This document shows, in pieces, positions 26,370-35,638 of a stretch of 64,000 nucleotides of DNA. The position numbers and the translations under genes are program-made. The first letter of the stretch is position 1; each line of letters opens with the position of its first letter. The stretch comes from JANXLS01 sp035308565 (lineage in GTDB: Bacteria > Planctomycetota > SZUA-567 > H5-PLA8), in NCBI GenBank assembly GCA_035308565.1, contig DATGGK010000224.1, positions 1 to 64,000 on the forward strand, in the 5' to 3' direction. The notes below the pieces were generated by a model. That model made no database searches. It saw nothing but the letters and a program-made list of their open reading frames with translations, and had not been told where the DNA came from.

Positions 26370-27317
26370 TTACTTCTGCGCCTCCGCTTTCTTCATGTCC
26401 ACCACTTCCACCTGAAAAATCAGCACGGCGTTCGGCGGGATCGTGTTGCCATACCCCGTCGGCCCATACGCCAAATCGCCCGGAATGTACAGCTCCCACT
26501 TCGAACCGACCGGCATCAGTTTCAGCGCTTCCAGCCAGCCTTGTATCACGCCGCCCGCAACGCTGGTCTCCAATGGCTTGCCGCCATTCTTGGCGGTGCT
26601 GTCGAAGACGTGCCCATTAATAAAGCGCCCTTCGTACACGACGCTCACGCGATCGTTCCCGCTCGGCTTCTCGCCTTTGCCTTCATTGAGAACCTTGTAC
26701 TGCAAGCCGCTGGCGGTCGTGACCACGCCTTCCTTCTTTTTGTTTTCAGCCAGGAAATCCTCGCCGGTCTTCTTGGTCTTCGCGCCGAAATCTTCCATCA
26801 TCTTTTTGAAATACGCCTGCACCGCGGCTTGATGCTCCTCCACTTTGAAATCGCTCTTCTCGCCCTTCGCCGCGGCAACAAACGCCCCGCTCACCAGATC
26901 GACATTCAGCGAATCGGAAAATTGCTTGAGGTTCTCCCCGACCGTCCAGCCCATCGCGTAGCTCACGTCGTCTTTTTTATCCAGCGCCGGCGTCTTCGTG
27001 GGATCGGCCTGCTTGGCCTGCAAAAACGCGCGGAATTTGTCCTGAGCCGCGGCGAGTTCGGCTTCCTTCATCTTCGGCTCTTTGCCCGACACGGCGTCCT
27101 TGAACGCCGCGCTCATCACGTCGAGGTTCAAATCGCCCGCAAACATTTTCACTTTGTTGCCGAAATCCTGCCCCAGCGCGTAGCTGGCAATGTCTTTGTC
27201 GCTCTTCAATTCGGTCTTGGCCGGCGCATCCGGCTTGGGCGGTTCCTTCTCCTCACCTGCATAAATTCCAGCGGCGGCCAACGCGGCGATAACTGCAAAA
27301 AGCATGACTGATTTCAT
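26370..27317 (-). CDS. FKBP-type peptidyl-prolyl isomerase (FkpA/Mip-like)
   Basis: The 315-residue exported PPIase has a signal peptide (MKSVMLFAVIAALAAAGIYA). An N-terminal helical dimerisation region of FKBP_N type appears twice (DIASYALGQDFGNKVK and DVSYAMGWTVGENLKQF), so the usual module is duplicated. The FKBP domain at about 205-310 has VVYEGRFINGHVFDST, VIQGWLEALKLMPVGSKWEL and GYGNTIPPNAVLIFQVE. Start ATG 27317 has GGAG 6 bases ahead. It works on periplasmic proline isomers. The doubled N-terminal module is longer than in E. coli FkpA. Confidence 0.92.
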   Translation of the reverse strand: MKSVMLFAVIAALAAAGIYAGEEKEPPKPDAPAKTELKSDKDIASYALGQDFGNKVKMFAGDLNLDVMSAAFKDAVSGKEPKMKEAELAAAQDKFRAFLQAKQADPTKTPALDKKDDVSYAMGWTVGENLKQFSDSLNVDLVSGAFVAAAKGEKSDFKVEEHQAAVQAYFKKMMEDFGAKTKKTGEDFLAENKKKEGVVTTASGLQYKVLNEGKGEKPSGNDRVSVVYEGRFINGHVFDSTAKNGGKPLETSVAGGVIQGWLEALKLMPVGSKWELYIPGDLAYGPTGYGNTIPPNAVLIFQVEVVDMKKAEAQK

Positions 27318-27650
27318 GGGATACTCCGTAATTGAGCGCTGCGGCCACGCCCACAAACGGTGCAAGCGAGATGTTCCGCAGCGTTGAAACGATTTATTTT
27401 AATCGGTCAGCGCGCGAATTGCTACTGACTAACGCTTGCATTCGACTGCGTGAGCAGGGCCTTTCAAAAGTCCGCCACTCTTTTCGCGAGCAGTGCCAGC
27501 GCTTCGCCTGGGCGGGCGGCGAAGCGGCGTGAGGCGCGGGCGGCCTTGGTCGCCTTGCTTTGTCGCAGCAGTGAGGGCACACAAGGCTACGCACTCCTGA
27601 ACTGCGTTTAGTTCGATGATGTCGTTCTCGCGCACGGCGTTACAACTCGC
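27318..27650. other. Intergenic region between the FKBP and TonB-receptor genes
   Basis: This 333-base region is non-coding as far as I can tell. It should hold the FKBP promoter. It contains a lone copy of the MITE terminal sequence CAGGGCCTTTCAAAAGTC (27454-27471), otherwise seen as inverted ends at 35639-35797. No RNA gene is visible. Confidence 0.5.
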
Positions 27651-29693
27651 TTAGAATTTCCAATTGAATTCGATGCCGCTGAGCACGTTTATTCCCGGCG
27701 CGGGGAACGTTTTGGCTTCCTCGTAACGCTGGTTAAGCAAATTCTCGACGCGCGTGAAGACGCGCCAATGGCAAAGGAAACGGTAGCTGCCGGCGAAATC
27801 CAGGCGCGTGAACGATTTGTTGGTCACGTGTGAAAAGGCGTTTGCGGGCAGCGGACCGAGGTCGAGGCGCGGGCCTTCATGCAGCAGATCGAGCGAAAGA
27901 TCGAGCCCGCAGAGGGGACGCCCGATGGCTTGCGCCGTGTACGTTTCGCCGGGGCGGCGCAGCAGCGGTTCGCCGGTGTCGCTTTCTGTGTGTTGAAGCG
28001 TGGCCGTGCCGCGCAGGGTGAATTCGTCAATCGGTTTGAGCTGAGCGGAGAATTCGAGGCCGCGCGTGCTGGCCTGCTTCAAATTTTGGAACGTAAAATT
28101 CTTGTCGAAGTCGATCAAGTTTTTGAACTGGTTGTGAAACCAGGTGCCGTCGAGCGTGATGCGTTTGCACCAGAAATTCTGTTCGAGGCCCACGTCGTAG
28201 GCAACATTTTTTTCGGGGACGAGATTCTTGTTGCCGCCGAAGCCGGAGAAGAATTCGTAAAAGCTCGGCGCGCGAAACGCGTTGCCGACGGAACCGTGGA
28301 TGCGCGAATCGCTTTCTGGAATCAGGATCGAGGCGTCGCCGCGCGCAGTGATGAATTCGCCGAACTGTTCGTTCTCTTCGCGGCGAATTCCGCCGGTGAT
28401 GTACGCGCGCTGAAAAACCTCAAGATGATTCTGCGCGAAGACGGACCAGTTCGTGCGCGTCTTCGAAACGTTCACGCCGAACTGCGAATCCTGCTGGTCG
28501 AAGAGGTCGTCTTCGAAATTCGCTCCGGCGGTAACGATGTCCTTGATGTCGCCGCACTCGTCTTGAAACGCGGTGATGTCGTTCTGCCAATCGAATTGCG
28601 GGCGGCGTTCCTTCGTGTACGTGCGGCCGGTGTTCTGCGGGAAGCCGCCGAAATTCGAGGGCGGATTGGGCGCCAGCGAAATAATGTGGTTGTCGATCGA
28701 ATAATTTCCGGCGCGGATGGTCATGTCCCAGATCGGCAGCAGCGTGGCCTTGTATTCCATGCCGAGGAGCAGGTCGTGTTCGAGCGCTTTGTCGTTGGGA
28801 TCGACGAGTTCGACGGCAGGACCGTAGCCGCTGCCTGAATCTTCGTAGAAGCCTTTGCGCTCATCGAGGCCGCGCACGATGAATTTCAGCGATTGGCAAT
28901 CGTTGATCTGATAATCGAAGCGGCCCGCGAAATTGTAGAGGCTCACTGCGGAATTCTCGAAGCCTTCGTTGTCACGGTGCAGGCGCGAGGCGCTGATGTT
29001 GTACGCGAAATTTTTGTCGCTGCCTTGAAGCTGTGTTGTTTCGCGGTCGGTGCCATAATTGCCGCCGGCGGCGGAGGAGATGATTTCGGCGGGGCCTTCG
29101 CCTTTGGCGCTGATGATATTAATGGTGCCGGTCACGGCGTCGGTGCCGTAGAGACTCGACGACGGCCCGCGCGCGATTTCGATGCGGTCGATCTGCACGG
29201 GATCGACGGGACCGAGATTGAAGTTGCCGCCCTGGCGGTTGACTTTGAATCCATCGTAAAGAAACAGCGTCTGATTCGAATTTCCGCCGCGCGTGAACAT
29301 CGACGTAAAATCGCCGTCGAAGCCGCTGCGGTTGACCGTGACGCCGGGCGAATTGCGGATGGAATCGGAGAGCTGGATGTGCTGCTCGACATCGCGATCG
29401 TCGTGGCCATTGATGACCGTGACGCTCACACCGGTGCTGCTGATCGGTTCGGGCAAGCGCGCGGGCGTGGTGACGATTTGCGCCGTGACGTTGACCGGTT
29501 CAAGCGGCGCGGGATTTTCTTTGGTCGAGCCTTCTTGCGGGGGCGTTTGTGGTGCAGGCATCTCGCCTGCATTTTTTTGAGGCGTTGGCTGCCCGCCTGC
29601 ATTGGGCGGCGTTACTGGTTTTGGTTCTTCTGAAAGGAGGGCGAGTGAACTGAACAACAGAACGGCGAGGAGACTGCGGAAAATCGCGAACAT
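27651..29693 (-). CDS. btuB: TonB-dependent outer-membrane receptor, BtuB-like
   Basis: About 680 residues: signal peptide (MFAIFRSLLAVLLFSSLALL), a proline-rich linker, a plug domain (VTVINGHDDRDVEQHIQLSD, PGVTVNRSG, ARGPSSSLYGTDAVTGTINI) and a 22-strand-type barrel ending GIEFNWKF with the terminal aromatic. It imports a large siderophore or cobalamin-type ligand with TonB energy. A cobalamin riboswitch upstream strongly supports vitamin B12 or a corrinoid. Start ATG 29693 is chosen for the signal peptide. The linker contains a GCAGGC palindrome translated as AGEMPAPQ. Confidence 0.9.
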   Translation of the reverse strand: MFAIFRSLLAVLLFSSLALLSEEPKPVTPPNAGGQPTPQKNAGEMPAPQTPPQEGSTKENPAPLEPVNVTAQIVTTPARLPEPISSTGVSVTVINGHDDRDVEQHIQLSDSIRNSPGVTVNRSGFDGDFTSMFTRGGNSNQTLFLYDGFKVNRQGGNFNLGPVDPVQIDRIEIARGPSSSLYGTDAVTGTINIISAKGEGPAEIISSAAGGNYGTDRETTQLQGSDKNFAYNISASRLHRDNEGFENSAVSLYNFAGRFDYQINDCQSLKFIVRGLDERKGFYEDSGSGYGPAVELVDPNDKALEHDLLLGMEYKATLLPIWDMTIRAGNYSIDNHIISLAPNPPSNFGGFPQNTGRTYTKERRPQFDWQNDITAFQDECGDIKDIVTAGANFEDDLFDQQDSQFGVNVSKTRTNWSVFAQNHLEVFQRAYITGGIRREENEQFGEFITARGDASILIPESDSRIHGSVGNAFRAPSFYEFFSGFGGNKNLVPEKNVAYDVGLEQNFWCKRITLDGTWFHNQFKNLIDFDKNFTFQNLKQASTRGLEFSAQLKPIDEFTLRGTATLQHTESDTGEPLLRRPGETYTAQAIGRPLCGLDLSLDLLHEGPRLDLGPLPANAFSHVTNKSFTRLDFAGSYRFLCHWRVFTRVENLLNQRYEEAKTFPAPGINVLSGIEFNWKF
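29554..29570. repeat. GCAGGC-type palindrome inside the TonB receptor linker
   Basis: GCAGGCATCTCGCCTGC is embedded in frame in the N-terminal linker of the receptor gene and adds residues rather than breaking the frame. It is the same family as 12573, 44381 and 49585. Confidence 0.65.
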
Positions 29694-29756
29694 GACACGG
29701 ACCCCTTCTCCCGCTGGATCGGCGGGGAAAATTGGGTGAGCGCGTGTCCTTGTGGG

Positions 29757-29826
29757 GAGAGACAGGAGACTTGAGACAGGAGACAGGAGCAAAGCACTCC
29801 AGTCTCTCGTCTCCAGTCTCCAGTCT
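29757..29826. repeat. Inverted GAGACAG-heptamer tract
   Basis: The left side is built of GGAGACA/TGAGACA units and the right side of CTCCAGT/CTCTCGT units in opposite orientation, separated by about ten bases. It lies between the riboswitch and the receptor start and would be transcribed in the leader. Confidence 0.65.
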
Positions 29827-29865
29827 AATTCGCTCCACGCACGCCTTGGGTCGAGGACACGCGTG

Positions 29866-30062
29866 AAGGCCCGATCTCGGCAGGTCTACTGACTTTCGGA
29901 TCGTTCTCCCCGCCACTCCTTCCCAGGCGCTTTTCCTCGCCTCAGTGGATTGTGGCGGATTGTCCCCGATTACAGCGGCGACCACCGCGGCGGACTTGCA
30001 CCGCCTTCCCATTTTCATGCGCAAGCGAGATCGGATGCGCACACCGAAACGGGACCTTCTGA
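29866..30062 (-). promoter_or_regulatory. Cobalamin (adenosylcobalamin-type) riboswitch
   Basis: Read on the minus strand the leader holds, in order, GGTGCAAGTCCGCCGCGG, GCCGCTGTAATCGGGGA, CCACTG, GGGAAGG, and finally AAGTCAGTAGACCTGCC, the B12 box. These are the conserved core blocks of the Cob riboswitch in correct order and spacing. Bound cobalamin should switch off the TonB receptor gene downstream. Confidence 0.9.
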
Positions 30063-30081
30063 TTTTTTGTAAGACGGTGGT

Positions 30082-30109
30082 TTTATAAGCGGAGTTTTTC
30101 AAAGCGCAA
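30082..30109 (-). promoter_or_regulatory. Putative sigma-70-type promoter for the riboswitch leader
   Basis: On the minus strand TTGCGC (30109-30104) and TATAAA (30087-30082) are separated by 16 bases just upstream of the riboswitch. The -35 overlaps the end of the preceding gene. This is a motif match only. Confidence 0.45.
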
Positions 30110-31547
30110 GCGTGGAACGAAAAATCGTTCGAGTGTCGCGCACGAAACTCAACAGCGTCGCGCCGAGCAGCGCGACGCAGAGCCAGAATTCCCAAAGACA
30201 CACGACGCCCCACCATTGCTCGGAGCGCACGCGCCGATAAATACGTGTGCTGTTATCGTCGAACCCAGTTGCAAACAACCGTCCATCTGGGAGGAATTTC
30301 ACCTCGGAATCCATGACGTTTCCGTTGAAGCTGATTGCGGTCAGCTTTTCTCCGGTGTTCGCGTCGGCGATCCGGATTGACCGTAAACTGCCGTTCCCAC
30401 CGGCGCGGTATTGCAAGCGAGTGCCATCCACAGATACATCCAGATCTTGAAACTGACCATAGCTAATCTCGCTAAAGAGAACCAGAGGCTTTCCATGAGG
30501 ATCGTAAATCCATAGAGAATCGTTGTCGATACGAAACAGAACTTTGCCGTTAATATACCTGACATCGTTGGAAGTAATGCCGCCATCCTTGATCGCAAAA
30601 TCCGTGGTGAACGAACCCTCCAGTGCGCCCGACTCGCTGTCCCAGAGTCGAAACTCGCGCAGGTTCCAGTCATATATTTTCTTCCCATCGTCGGAGAACT
30701 TCAGCGCGGGTGAATCGGCGGGATATTCCCAATCCACGGTCGCGTCGGGCGTTTCAGCGGTCGCGGGAAGATCGAGGTCGCTGATCTTTCGGAGCGTTGC
30801 GGTGTCCCAAAGTTGAGCCTTGAAGCCTTGGCCTATGCGAAAGGCGGTGATCAGGCGCTCGCCTCCCGGCGCCACGCGAAATTCAAAATCCCGGCGATTC
30901 ATAAGTGCAACAAACCAATCGAACTCAACGGCTGATGCGGCTGCGCTGCGCTTTTTGAAAAGTTCATCCAAGTGGCGTTGCAGTTCCTCGCCTTCCAGTG
31001 AAATTCCGCTATAGGGGAATACGATGAGGAAATTGCCTGATGCTCCGAAAACGGTTTTTTTGGAGGCAACGTCCCAAATCGTTAAACTGTCGCTGTTGGA
31101 AACTACTGCTCTTCCATGACCATGACGCGATATTGCAACTTGCCATTCTCCGAGCGTGACTTTCGCCAGCATTTCTCCAGTGCGCATATCCCAGACGCAA
31201 ACGCCAGGTCCATTCTGGTGCTCTGCCGAGCCGCTTGATATCGCAAACGCGCTGTCTTGCGATAACTCCAAACGACCGACATCGGCTAAAGTTGTCTCGA
31301 AAATGGTTTCAACTCCACTTTGCGAAAGATTTAAAACACGCCTTTTTCCATTTCCTCCCTGCGCAATCAAATGCGTTCGATCGTCCTTAAGAAACGCGTA
31401 GTAAGGCAGAACAATATCCACCCGCCAGGGCGCCCAATTCCGCCACAGCAGCCCGGCGCTGCCCGCGAACAATGATGCGAGCAGGAGCGTGCGCAGCGAG
31501 AAGCGCAGCCATTTGCTCCGGCGCTTGGGTTGGATTAAATCGGCCAT
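30099..31547 (-). CDS. Membrane-anchored WD40/beta-propeller-like protein
   Basis: The 482-residue protein begins MADLIQPKRRSKWLRFSLRT and a transmembrane segment (LLLASLFAGSAGLLW), then about 400 residues with propeller-type strands (WDMRTGEMLAKV, LTIWDVASKKTVF, LWDTATLRKISDL, FRLWDSESGALEGS, IRIADANTGEKLTAI). A C-terminal membrane span (FWLCVALLGATLLSFV) follows. The RFSLRTLL N-terminus is common in planctomycete membrane proteins. It probably displays a propeller scaffold between two anchors. No enzymatic motif is seen and the function is unknown. Confidence 0.75.
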   Translation of the reverse strand: MADLIQPKRRSKWLRFSLRTLLLASLFAGSAGLLWRNWAPWRVDIVLPYYAFLKDDRTHLIAQGGNGKRRVLNLSQSGVETIFETTLADVGRLELSQDSAFAISSGSAEHQNGPGVCVWDMRTGEMLAKVTLGEWQVAISRHGHGRAVVSNSDSLTIWDVASKKTVFGASGNFLIVFPYSGISLEGEELQRHLDELFKKRSAAASAVEFDWFVALMNRRDFEFRVAPGGERLITAFRIGQGFKAQLWDTATLRKISDLDLPATAETPDATVDWEYPADSPALKFSDDGKKIYDWNLREFRLWDSESGALEGSFTTDFAIKDGGITSNDVRYINGKVLFRIDNDSLWIYDPHGKPLVLFSEISYGQFQDLDVSVDGTRLQYRAGGNGSLRSIRIADANTGEKLTAISFNGNVMDSEVKFLPDGRLFATGFDDNSTRIYRRVRSEQWWGVVCLWEFWLCVALLGATLLSFVRDTRTIFRSTLAL

Positions 31548-31664
31548 GCTTTTACAATACACTCGGTTCAACAGCAGCGTTACGTTCTTAATTGCGCAAG
31601 AAGGAATTGTCTTGCGTCGAGACCGGCCGTGGCGCAAGAAGAAACTCTCCTTAAATTGCGGCAC

Positions 31665-31697
31665 AAAAAAACGGCCTCCGTTGTCACGAAGGCCGTC
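31665..31697 (-). terminator. Rho-independent terminator of the fibre gene
   Basis: On the minus strand the stem ACGGCCTTCG pairs with CGGAGGCCGT around a TGACAA loop and is followed by seven T residues. It lies 27 bases after the stop at 31724. Confidence 0.8.
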
Positions 31698-31723
31698 TTT
31701 TGGCGTTGCCGCCTGGAGATTGC

Positions 31724-33430
31724 TCAGTTGATCTTGAACCAATTCGTCCCGTCGCTGATGACTTGTGCGGAGGCGCCGATTGCGATGTTGATCGAGACGT
31801 TGCCATCCACAGTCGCCGTCCCGGTTAGCGGGCCGAGGGTGATGACCTTGTTGGTTAAGTTCTTGATCGCGTAAACTCGTCCGAGCACCGGATTGGGCAA
31901 GCCGACGGCGGTGGCGACGGTGCCGGTGACGACGAGGGCGTAATCGTTGTTGTTAAGGCCCGCAAGGACGACGCTATTGACCGTGCGGAAAGGGAAGGAG
32001 AGCGATCCGTTCACCTGCAGGTACGAATTCGGCGCCGTCACGCCGATGCCGACCATCGTGTCGGACGCAGCGCCGTTGATGCCGTTGATCGCGCCGAGCA
32101 CCAGACTGTTGCTTTGCGTGACCGCTGCATTCGCGCCGACCGCCGTGGCGAACGTAATGCCCGCCGCGCCATTGGTCGAATCGCCGACGAAGGAATTGTG
32201 GCTTTCCGTGGTGTTGCTGCCGCCGGAATTTCCGCCGAGGAAGGCGTTGTTCGAGCCTGTCGTGTTGTTGAATCCGGAGACATTGCCAATGGCCGTGTTG
32301 CCGTCTCCGGTGGTGTTGTTCTGGCCGGATCCCGCGCCGAAGAATGAATTGTGGCAGCCCGTGAAACTGGTAACGATGCCGTCGGTTTTGTTTCCAGCGT
32401 TGATGCCGAAGAATGAATTCTGCTGGGCGGTGGTGCAGGTCGCTCCCGTGCCGTAACCGACAAAAACGTTGGCCGAGCCCGTTGTGTTTTTGGTTCCCGA
32501 AATGCCGCCAACAAATGTGTTAAAGCTGGCTGTGTTGAGCGCTCCCGCTTGATCGCCAAGGCAAGTGATGGAACTTCCAACGGTATTGCTAAACCCCGCA
32601 TTCAGGCCGGCGCAAACGTTGTGGCTGCCAGTGGTGTTCAACGCGCCGGCGTTGATGCCGAAGAAGCAGTTCGAGCCTCCAGAGGTGTTATTGAATCCCG
32701 ACGAGTCGCCGAAAAAAGAGTTGCCCGAGCCTGTCGTGTTAGCCTGCCCCGCGCCGGCGCCAAAGAAGTCGTTGTTGTTGCCGGTGCTGTTTTTCTGCCC
32801 GGCATTTACACCGAAAAAATTGTTCAAATTGCCCGTGGTGTTCGCGGTTCCAGCGTTGAATCCGACGAAATTATTGGCGTTCGCGTTCGGTGGGTTGTTG
32901 TTCGGCCGGGCTTCGACTAGAAACGCCGAGGACACGGTGAAGGTGCCCGTGAACGTCTTGTTGCCGGCCGCGCTTTGATTGGTCGTGAGATCGACGAAGT
33001 TCTGAACGGACGACCCCGTTCCGCCATTGGCGATGGCCACGATGCCGGTCACATTCGATGCGGTTCCGGACACGTTGCCGGTCACGTTTCCGGTCAGATT
33101 CCCCGATAGTGTTCCCCCCGGCCCGCCGGTCCACGACGCGCCGCCGTTGCCATCGGCGGTGAGGAACATGCCCGACGACGCGGGATTGCTGTCGATGTTG
33201 GTGCCTTTGACCTTCGCCCACGCCGCTTTGCCCGTGCCGTCGGCGATGGGCGCCGCGCCAGCCGGAGCAAACGTGGGCGGCTTCTTCACCGTCACGCTGT
33301 TGAATTTGGTGATCGACGGCGACGGCGTTGCCGCGCGCACGCCCACTTCCGTGTCGCCTTCGTCTTCCGCCCAAGCGGATGAAAATACCAGAGCCAGGAC
33401 AACACTTGCGCATACCCATACTGTACGCAT
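31724..33430 (-). CDS. Secreted fibre / trimeric-autotransporter-head-like protein
   Basis: The 568-residue protein has a signal peptide (MRTVWVCASVVLALVFSSAWA) and a strong ribosome site (AAAGGAG). Residues about 185-440 consist of roughly fifteen copies of a 14-15 residue unit NxFFGxNAGxxNTTGxx, the left-handed beta-helix pattern of YadA-type heads and phage tail fibres. A C-terminal receptor or fibre tip follows (SLVLGAINGINGAAS, VGIGVTAPNSYLQVNG, and a beta domain to the end). There is no membrane anchor barrel, so it may be a secreted or cell-attached fibre rather than a true autotransporter. It is followed by a strong terminator. Confidence 0.75.
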   Translation of the reverse strand: MRTVWVCASVVLALVFSSAWAEDEGDTEVGVRAATPSPSITKFNSVTVKKPPTFAPAGAAPIADGTGKAAWAKVKGTNIDSNPASSGMFLTADGNGGASWTGGPGGTLSGNLTGNVTGNVSGTASNVTGIVAIANGGTGSSVQNFVDLTTNQSAAGNKTFTGTFTVSSAFLVEARPNNNPPNANANNFVGFNAGTANTTGNLNNFFGVNAGQKNSTGNNNDFFGAGAGQANTTGSGNSFFGDSSGFNNTSGGSNCFFGINAGALNTTGSHNVCAGLNAGFSNTVGSSITCLGDQAGALNTASFNTFVGGISGTKNTTGSANVFVGYGTGATCTTAQQNSFFGINAGNKTDGIVTSFTGCHNSFFGAGSGQNNTTGDGNTAIGNVSGFNNTTGSNNAFLGGNSGGSNTTESHNSFVGDSTNGAAGITFATAVGANAAVTQSNSLVLGAINGINGAASDTMVGIGVTAPNSYLQVNGSLSFPFRTVNSVVLAGLNNNDYALVVTGTVATAVGLPNPVLGRVYAIKNLTNKVITLGPLTGTATVDGNVSINIAIGASAQVISDGTNWFKIN

Positions 33431-33558
33431 GGCTTACTCCTTTAAAGAGAGATGAGACGGTCCAAGCGGACGCGATCCGCTGATTCTTTGCTCGAATAAG
33501 CACATGCTAGCGCTTTCTTACAGATTTTATTCAGGAAAAAAAGCGATACATGGCACGC

Positions 33559-34932
33559 TCAGTTTGACGCCGGCGTCGCGGCCGGACGCGGTTCATCGCA
33601 TTCCATTGGAAACTTTTGCCGCTTCCATGATACCGCCGTCACAATGCCCCAAAACGCCAGCGTCTCGAACAGCACCAGCCCGAAGTGCCGCAACACGCTC
33701 CATTGCGGAATGGCGATGACGATGAAGATCGCAAAATGCGCCCAGCCCAAAATCAAAATCCGCCGAAAATCGACCCACGCCGCTTGCAAGCCCATCAGCG
33801 CGGGTGCCAACAGGACCATGTAATGCGGATGAAAAACGGGACTCAGCGGCATCATCAGCAGCGTCAGCGCGCCAATACCCAGCGCCACTCCCGGCGCCCA
33901 ACGGGTCTTCCTCCAGCCGATCGCCAGCAGCGTGCACAGCAGCATGACGCCGGCGAAAAGCTTGATGCCCAGTTGCGCGGCGTACGGAATCTCTGCAGGC
34001 AATTCCTTGTGGCGATTGTACAGGTCTGGGTGCGTCACATTATTGTAGATGGCGGAAAAGGACTGTGTATCCGTGAAGCGGATGTCAATCACTTCCCTCT
34101 GGCGCCCCGGCTCGACCGTACCGCTCAACCCAGGCTTCAGCAGGATATCGTAGTAGCGCGCATACGTCCGCACCATGCCGTTGGGGCCGAGGCCGATGGC
34201 GGGAATGGCCGCGCCGAACAACACAAGCCCCAGCGCGCAACCGGCCAGACAGCGCCAGTCGCGTTTCCAGATCGGATAGACCAGCAGAAACGCCGGAATC
34301 AATTTCAAGCAGATCATTCCTGCCAGCCAAAGTCCCGCGCGCAAATGGCGGCGGCGAATCAGCGCGGCGATCATCCCGCACAACAGCAGCAGCCACAACG
34401 GCCCCACCTGCCCGCGCACCAGCGCATGGGCCAGCACGGGGATGGAGAAGAACAGTGGCACAATCCGCATGCCCCACCAGCGCCGGGAACCGGGTTCGAC
34501 GCTTTTGTTCCCGGCTTCTTCCAATGCCTTCGCCAGCCAGTGAATCGCCAGCAGCACAAACAGCACGCTGATCCCGTACCAGAGCAGCACCGAGACCGGA
34601 TATGGGATCGCCGCCACGCGTTCGACGCCGCGCGGCGGTTCTGCAAACGGCGCCATCAATACCGCCAGCGTGGGCGGATAAAGATAATGCCAATGATTCG
34701 AATCGGTCACTTCGTAAACGTCGTGTCCGGTGCGCGCGCTCCACGCGGCGCGGAAATAAACTTCCACGTCGGTCATGCGGCGGTGCAGAAAGTTGGCGCG
34801 GATTTCAACGTTGGCGGCGAAGCCGATAAAGAAGAAGGCAACGATAAAAAGCCCGGCCAATTCCCATTTTGAAAGCGAGCGGCGCGTCACAGCGGCAAAT
34901 TGACGCAGCTCGCGCATGATGTTCGAAAGCAT
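33559..34932 (-). CDS. GT87-family (DUF2029) polyprenyl-linked glycosyltransferase
   Basis: The 457-residue polytopic membrane protein has about ten hydrophobic spans, an early DVEVYFRAAWSARTGHDVYE motif (the DxE-type periplasmic loop of GT-C enzymes), YLYPPTLAVLMAPFA and ICLKLIPAFLLVYPIWKRDW. GT87 proteins such as the mycobacterial PimE use polyprenyl-phospho-mannose. ATG 34932 or ATG 34917 may be the start. A second GT87 lies at 40025. Donor and acceptor are unknown. Confidence 0.82.
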   Translation of the reverse strand: MLSNIMRELRQFAAVTRRSLSKWELAGLFIVAFFFIGFAANVEIRANFLHRRMTDVEVYFRAAWSARTGHDVYEVTDSNHWHYLYPPTLAVLMAPFAEPPRGVERVAAIPYPVSVLLWYGISVLFVLLAIHWLAKALEEAGNKSVEPGSRRWWGMRIVPLFFSIPVLAHALVRGQVGPLWLLLLCGMIAALIRRRHLRAGLWLAGMICLKLIPAFLLVYPIWKRDWRCLAGCALGLVLFGAAIPAIGLGPNGMVRTYARYYDILLKPGLSGTVEPGRQREVIDIRFTDTQSFSAIYNNVTHPDLYNRHKELPAEIPYAAQLGIKLFAGVMLLCTLLAIGWRKTRWAPGVALGIGALTLLMMPLSPVFHPHYMVLLAPALMGLQAAWVDFRRILILGWAHFAIFIVIAIPQWSVLRHFGLVLFETLAFWGIVTAVSWKRQKFPMECDEPRPAATPASN

Positions 34933-34971
34933 GTTGGGATTTTAGCCGATTCGAGGCCCGTGAGCCAGCAC

Positions 34972-35070
34972 AGTCCTGAGTGCTGAGTCCTGAGGAACTG
35001 CGAGGACGCGCTTCGCGCTTCTGTTACTCAGCACTCAGGACTCAGCACTCAGGACTCAGCACTCAGCACT
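34972..35070. repeat. Composite inverted heptamer element, copy A
   Basis: The left arm GTCCTGAGTGCTGAGTCCTG is followed by a core with GCGCTTCGCGC and CTGTT, then a right arm of ACTCAGC/ACTCAGG heptamers (35027-35070). It occupies most of the gap between the GT87 and DUF4149-like genes. Copies B and C are at 45832 and 55812. Confidence 0.85.
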
Positions 35071-35074
35071 TAAC

Positions 35075-35551
35075 TTAAAGTACGCACACCAATGCCACGG
35101 CAATCAACAGCGTCTCGAGCGAAGTGATGCCCATGCTGACCCCATGCCACATCGCAAACTGCTGGTGCGCCGGGTTGTCTTTGCTCGAATCGTTCATAAA
35201 CTGCGGGCGCAATTCCACCAGTTTTGGTTCAATATACAGCACCACAAAACACGCAATCAGCGCCGCCAGCGCCAGCGTGATGTACGTGGTTTTGTGCGCC
35301 GAAGTGCTCCGCCCGTCCGGCCCGTCGCCGCGCAACATGCCATGCGCGGCCAGCGCCAGCGTGGCCAGCACCAGTTTCATCACGCCGCCAAAATGCAGAA
35401 TCGGGCCCATTATGTCGCCGGCCAGGTTGTGCCGCGCAGGATCGTTGCCCGCGACGCCGAAGACGTAGTAAGCCGTGATGAAGGTCATCACGCTGCCGCC
35501 CAGCCAAATGGCCAGACTAAGCCCGCGAATCGCGCGCACGAATTTTAGCAT
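35075..35551 (-). CDS. DUF4149-like small membrane protein
   Basis: The 158-residue protein starts at ATG 35551 (AGGAG 8 bases ahead) and has four hydrophobic segments. Conserved-looking LAIWLGGSVMTFITAYYVFG, GPILHFGGVMKL, the FVVLYIEPKL loop and WHGVSMGITSLETLLI match the DUF4149/TMEM205-like pattern. Function in bacteria is undescribed. The heptamer element sits directly after its stop. Confidence 0.72.
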   Translation of the reverse strand: MLKFVRAIRGLSLAIWLGGSVMTFITAYYVFGVAGNDPARHNLAGDIMGPILHFGGVMKLVLATLALAAHGMLRGDGPDGRSTSAHKTTYITLALAALIACFVVLYIEPKLVELRPQFMNDSSKDNPAHQQFAMWHGVSMGITSLETLLIAVALVCVL

Positions 35552-35638
35552 TGGGAGGCTCCTGAGACGGGCTGTATTCCGATTATCGCCGCATCCGCAG
35601 GGAATGCGACGATAATTCTCCACCGCGGCGTAGGGGGT

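Noticed and set aside
34972..35070. CRISPR-like array
   Set aside because: Units are 7 bases and contiguous, with no spacers and no cas genes.
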